Origin: Variovorax sp. Root318D1
Lineage (GTDB): Bacteria > Pseudomonadota > Gammaproteobacteria > Burkholderiales > Burkholderiaceae_C
Assembly (NCBI RefSeq): GCF_001424835.1
Contig: NZ_LMCQ01000001.1
Location: forward strand, 524,754 to 568,240
Reading direction: 5' to 3'
DNA length: 43,487 nt
Shown: positions 40,370 to 43,487 of the stretch, one piece after another
Position numbering within the stretch: position 1 is the stretch's first letter
Layout: each line of letters starts with the position of its first letter
The notes under the pieces: generated by a model
Told to the model about the DNA's origin: nothing
Database searches by the model: none
Seen by the model: the letters and a program-made list of their open reading frames with translations, nothing else
Program-made: the position numbers and the translations under genes

Positions 40370-41472
40370 TGTTCAGCCCCGACTCCCACCCTGGACCCCA
40401 GGGGGCGACGCCTGAAGGACGCTCGAGCGAGCTTGCTGCGCTGAGCACCGCGGCGCCCAACCTGGCGCCAGCCGAGGTGCAGGCGCTGGTGGCGCGCCTC
40501 TACGGCATCGACGGCAGCGTGAAGGCGCTGGCCGGCGAGCGCGATCAGAATTGCGCCGTCGAGTCCGCTGATGGCACCCGCTACGTGTTCAAGATCAGCA
40601 ACCCCTCCGAGCCAGTGTCGCTGGTCGATTTCCAGATCGCCGCACTCGAGCACATCGCCCGCATATCGCCGAGCCAGCCTGTGCCCCGCATCGTGCGAAC
40701 GCTGGACGGCCGCGCGCGTGACACCGTGACGCTCGCCGATGGCACCCAGACCACCGTGCGCATGCTCACCTACCTGGCGGGCATCCAGATCCGGGAGACA
40801 CCGCGCACCGCTGCGCAGCGCGTGGCGATGGGCAAAGGCTTGGCCGAACTGAACCTGGCTCTGCAAGGCTTCACGCACCCCGCGGCCACGCACGACCTGC
40901 TGTGGAACGTGTCGGCCGCGCATCGCCTCACCGTGCAACTCGACAGCCTGGTCGAAGGACCACGACGCGCGCTGGCCCAGTCGTTCATGACGCGCTTCAC
41001 CGACCATGTGTTGCCTCGGCTTGCGTCGCTCCGGGCGCAGGTGATCCACAACGACTATCACCTCTACAACGTGCTGGTCGCGCCGGACGACCAGGCGCGC
41101 ATCACCGGCATCATCGACTTTGGCGACATGCTGCATGCGCCACTGGTCGGCGAGGTGGCGACGGCTGCCGCCTTCCACATGACCGGCAGCACCGACCCGT
41201 TCGAGGGACCGGCGCAGTTCGTCGCTGCCTACCAGGCCGTTCTGCCGCTGACCGAGCCGGAGCAGGACGTCGTCGCCGACCTGATGGCGACACGCCACCT
41301 CATCACGGCGTTGATCTCGGAGTGGCGCGCCCTGCGCTATCCCGAAAACCGCGCCTACATCATGCGTCACAACCCCGCGGCCTGGGAGGCGCTGTCTCAG
41401 ATGGCGGACCTCTCCCGCCACGAATCACGCGACCGCTTGCTGACCTCCACACGAAATGGAACCTCTTCATGA
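40369..41472 (+). CDS. Aminoglycoside-phosphotransferase-fold kinase, hydroxylysine-kinase-like
   Basis: 367 residues. APH fold: ALAGERDQNCAVESADGTRYVFKISNP (nucleotide loop and Lys), the catalytic loop VIHNDYHLYNVLV (D229; N234 class) and the metal-binding IIDFGDMLHAPLVGEVA (Asp250). This form with GERDQN and HNDYHLYN is typical of the hydroxylysine/ethanolamine kinase branch rather than antibiotic resistance enzymes. The gene for a class III PLP enzyme overlaps it by ATGA, as in known kinase plus phospho-lyase pairs. The likely substrate is a hydroxy amino acid or amino alcohol (inference). Confidence 0.85.
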   Translation: MFSPDSHPGPQGATPEGRSSELAALSTAAPNLAPAEVQALVARLYGIDGSVKALAGERDQNCAVESADGTRYVFKISNPSEPVSLVDFQIAALEHIARISPSQPVPRIVRTLDGRARDTVTLADGTQTTVRMLTYLAGIQIRETPRTAAQRVAMGKGLAELNLALQGFTHPAATHDLLWNVSAAHRLTVQLDSLVEGPRRALAQSFMTRFTDHVLPRLASLRAQVIHNDYHLYNVLVAPDDQARITGIIDFGDMLHAPLVGEVATAAAFHMTGSTDPFEGPAQFVAAYQAVLPLTEPEQDVVADLMATRHLITALISEWRALRYPENRAYIMRHNPAAWEALSQMADLSRHESRDRLLTSTRNGTSS

Positions 41473-42821
41473 AAACCACCGCTGACTTCAACATGGTCAA
41501 CGCCTACATCCCCGGCCGCGCCAATGTCGGGCCCGCCACCGAGGCCATGATCGAGCGGCGCAACGCGTTGCTCGGCCCGGCTTACCGGCTGATGTACGAA
41601 CACCCGCTGCACATCGTGCGCGGCGACGGCGTGTGGCTGATGGACCCCGAAGGCCGCCGCTACCTCGACGTCTACAACAACGTCACCTCGCTCGGGCACT
41701 GCCATCCCGCGGTGACCGAGGCGATCTGCCGCCAGGTGCAGACGCTCGCGACCAACACGCGATACCTCCACGACACCATTCTCGAGCTGGCCGAGCGTCT
41801 GATCGCCAGCGTGCCCGGAACGGACCTTGCCCACCTGATGCTGACATGTACCGGCAGCGAGGCCAACGACCTGGCCTATCGCGTCGCCAAGGTGCGCACC
41901 GGCGGCACGGGTGTGATCGTCACCGACACCGCCTACCACGGCATCACCGACGCCGTGTCGCAGTTCTCGCCATCACTCGGCGCGACCGTCGACCTCGGCC
42001 CGCACGTTCGCCTGGTGCCGGCACCGCGCCAATACCACGCCGAAGGCGCCGACCTTGGCGAACGTTTCACGCGCGACGTCGAGGCGGCGATTGCCGACCT
42101 GCAGCGGCACGGCATCAAGCCGGCGGCCTTGATCGTCGATTCGCTTTTCACCAGCGACGGTATCCTGCCCGGGCCTGCGGGCTTTCTGAAGGGGGCGGTC
42201 GAAGCGATCAAGCGCGCGGGCGGCCTGTTCATCGCCGACGAGGTGCAGCCGGGCTTCGGCCGCACCGGCGAGCACATGTGGGGCTTCCAGCGCCACGGCC
42301 TCGTTCCCGACATCGTCACCCTGGGCAAGCCGATGGGCAACGGCCAGCCGATTGCGGGTCTCCTCGCGACGGCCGACGCCCTGGCGGAATTCGGCAAGCA
42401 CTCGCGCTACTTCAATACCTTCGCCGGCAACACCGTCTCATGCGCAGCGGCCCTGGCGGTGTTGGAGACCATCGAACGGGAACGGCTGGTGCCGCACGCA
42501 GCCAAGATCGGCAAATTGCTGCTCGACGGCATCGCCGGGCTCGCTGCCAAGCATGAAGCCATCGGTGACGTGCGAGGCGCGGGGCTCTTCGTGGGCGTCG
42601 AGCTCGTGTCGGACCGCAAGACCCGGGCGCCGGACCGCGGCCTCACCAGCCGCGTGGTCAACCTGATGCGCGACAAGGGCGTGCTGCTCAGTGCCTGCGC
42701 GCAGGGGCACAACGTGCTCAAGATCCGTCCGCCCCTGGTGCTGTCGGCGGAGCAAGCCGGCATGGTGATCGATGCGCTCGACGAATCGCTTGCCGAGGCG
42801 CAGCGCATGCCGCCGACTTGA
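41469..42821 (+). CDS. Class III PLP-dependent aminotransferase / phospho-lyase
   Basis: 450 residues. Fold type I class III: GDGVWLMDPEGRRYLDVYNNVTSLGHCHP, MLTCTGSEANDLAYRVAK, IADEVQPGFGRTG (PLP Asp) and the Schiff-base Lys in TLGKPMGNGQPIA (Lys287). The NNVTSLGHCHP and TNTRYLHD blocks are those of the AGXT2L/phospho-lyase branch, which removes phosphate and ammonia from phosphorylated amino alcohols or 5-phosphohydroxy-lysine. The kinase encoded just upstream would supply such a substrate (inference). An ordinary transaminase role remains possible. It is coupled to the kinase gene by ATGA. Confidence 0.88.
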   Translation: MKTTADFNMVNAYIPGRANVGPATEAMIERRNALLGPAYRLMYEHPLHIVRGDGVWLMDPEGRRYLDVYNNVTSLGHCHPAVTEAICRQVQTLATNTRYLHDTILELAERLIASVPGTDLAHLMLTCTGSEANDLAYRVAKVRTGGTGVIVTDTAYHGITDAVSQFSPSLGATVDLGPHVRLVPAPRQYHAEGADLGERFTRDVEAAIADLQRHGIKPAALIVDSLFTSDGILPGPAGFLKGAVEAIKRAGGLFIADEVQPGFGRTGEHMWGFQRHGLVPDIVTLGKPMGNGQPIAGLLATADALAEFGKHSRYFNTFAGNTVSCAAALAVLETIERERLVPHAAKIGKLLLDGIAGLAAKHEAIGDVRGAGLFVGVELVSDRKTRAPDRGLTSRVVNLMRDKGVLLSACAQGHNVLKIRPPLVLSAEQAGMVIDALDESLAEAQRMPPT

Positions 42822-42836
42822 CCCTACCATCGCGCC

Positions 42837-43337
42837 ATGAGCTCGGCAGTTCCGTTCGACAGGTTTGACCTCAAGATCCTTGTGCATCTCCAGCGCGAGG
42901 GACGCTGCTCGAACGTCGACCTGGCGGCGTCGTTGGGCCTCAGCCCCAGCCCCTGTCTCCTTCGCACCAAGCGGCTGCAGGAGTGCGGGCTGATCCGCGG
43001 CTACGGCGCCGACATCGCGCTGGAAAAACTGGGGGATCACGTCACCGTGTTCTCGGAGGTCACCATCAGCAGCCACCGGCCGCATGATTTCCGCAAGTTC
43101 GAGCAAGCCGCCTCGACGTACGAGGAGATCGTCGAGTGGTACAACGTCAGCGGCGGCTACGACTACCTGCTGAAGATCGTGGCACCCGGCGTCGGCTACT
43201 TTCAGGCGCTGATGGAAAAGATGCTGGAAGACGACATCGGCATCGAACGCTTCGCCAGCCGGATCGTCCTGCGCCAGTCGCTGGGACGCCGTGGGTACCC
43301 GCTGGGCATCATCGCGAATCAAAAGCGTTGGGAGTGA
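42837..43337 (+). CDS. Lrp/AsnC-family transcriptional regulator
   Basis: 166 residues. N-terminal HTH: FDLKILVHLQREGRCSNVDLAASLGLSPSPCLLRTKRLQECGLI. The RAM/ligand domain follows: HVTVFSEVTISSHRPHDF, YNVSGGYDYLLKIVAPGVGYF and SRIVLRQSLGRRG. These regulators bind amino acids and control amino-acid metabolic genes. The gene begins 15 bases after the aminotransferase stop, in the same direction, so it likely regulates its own operon. Confidence 0.9.
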   Translation: MSSAVPFDRFDLKILVHLQREGRCSNVDLAASLGLSPSPCLLRTKRLQECGLIRGYGADIALEKLGDHVTVFSEVTISSHRPHDFRKFEQAASTYEEIVEWYNVSGGYDYLLKIVAPGVGYFQALMEKMLEDDIGIERFASRIVLRQSLGRRGYPLGIIANQKRWE

Positions 43338-43487
43338 TGTTTCTGATGGTTGTGATGCCGCCGCTTTGGACTTCATGCGCTCGGGGCGTCATCGCGCGGG
43401 CCTTCGCCTCCAAGGCGGCGGCGCAAGAGATTGGCGCAGCATCGTCAGAAAGGCCGTTGCCCGCGCACTTCGCCCGAAGCGGGTGCC
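43338..43487. other. Window end, no gene recognised
   Basis: 150 bases after the Lrp/AsnC stop. No start with a ribosome site, hairpin with T-run or palindrome was supported. Confidence 0.3.

Noticed and set aside
40369..41472. Aminoglycoside resistance gene
   Set aside because: The fold is shared, but the coupling to a class III PLP enzyme and the catalytic-loop form fit a metabolic kinase.

Overview
The window looks like chromosomal DNA of a high-GC betaproteobacterium, most likely Comamonadaceae close to Variovorax. This is inferred from codon use, a Bug-type binding protein remnant, the lower part of a protocatechuate/gallate meta-cleavage pathway, dihydropyrimidinase/ABC clusters and many LysR/GntR regulators. 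No rRNA, tRNA, CRISPR array or insertion sequence was recognised. Nearly all the sequence is coding.

Region 1 (1-4295) is a decay and rearrangement zone. It holds a LysR effector-domain remnant with an in-frame 79-codon duplication, an intact glycine-zipper/DUF2383 stress-type protein, a sensor kinase that has lost its phosphoacceptor segment, a frameshifted GGDEF remnant and a divergent tyrosine recombinase. The recombinase start codon lies three bases behind one arm of a 15-bp inverted repeat.

Region 2 (4323-13441) is a catabolic locus. A leftward unit encodes a DapA-family lyase/deaminase, an ABC binding protein, an ABC permease, a dihydropyrimidinase/hydantoinase and a GntR/FCD regulator. 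It diverges from a rightward pair: a 982-residue protein fusing all three parts of an HcnABC/opine-oxidase-type enzyme, and an M20-family hydrolase with changed metal ligands. A palindromic TGTATAC/GTATACA cluster between them is a plausible GntR operator. The set suggests uptake and stepwise breakdown of a cyclic amide or amino-acid derivative.

Region 3 (13418-22552) starts with a YbaN-like membrane protein and a translationally coupled DUF2892/ECF sigma pair. Across a divergent promoter with a 15-bp inverted repeat lies a surface-structure cluster: two pilin-like secreted proteins, a third small exported protein, a PapD-like chaperone, a short usher-like beta-barrel with a C-terminal SdrD-B-like domain, and a small subunit-like protein. 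The middle genes overlap by ATGA. A zinc-ribbon protein and an orphan membrane histidine kinase follow. This is the best candidate for a poorly described system: a chaperone-usher-like fibre assembly machine with unusual parts.

Region 4 (22746-31879) holds an unknown 379-residue protein, DAHP synthase, a methyltransferase, a two-gene polysaccharide unit (family 2 glycosyltransferase plus outer-membrane beta-barrel), a 5'-truncated Bug protein, a BrkB/YihY membrane protein and a Cache-GGDEF diguanylate cyclase.

Region 5 (32019-38929) appears devoted to gallate/tannin-type aromatics: a tannase-family lipoprotein, a binding-fold protein without signal peptide, a LigK/GalC-type aldolase, a LigJ-type hydratase, and a divergent LysR regulator with two HTH domains. 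A SnoaL-like protein and a glutathione S-transferase homologue follow.

Region 6 (39014-43337) holds an NTF2/DUF4440-like protein facing away from a tight operon (HAD hydrolase, APH-fold kinase, class III PLP enzyme, Lrp/AsnC regulator). This operon resembles kinase plus phospho-lyase systems for phosphorylated amino alcohols or hydroxylysine.
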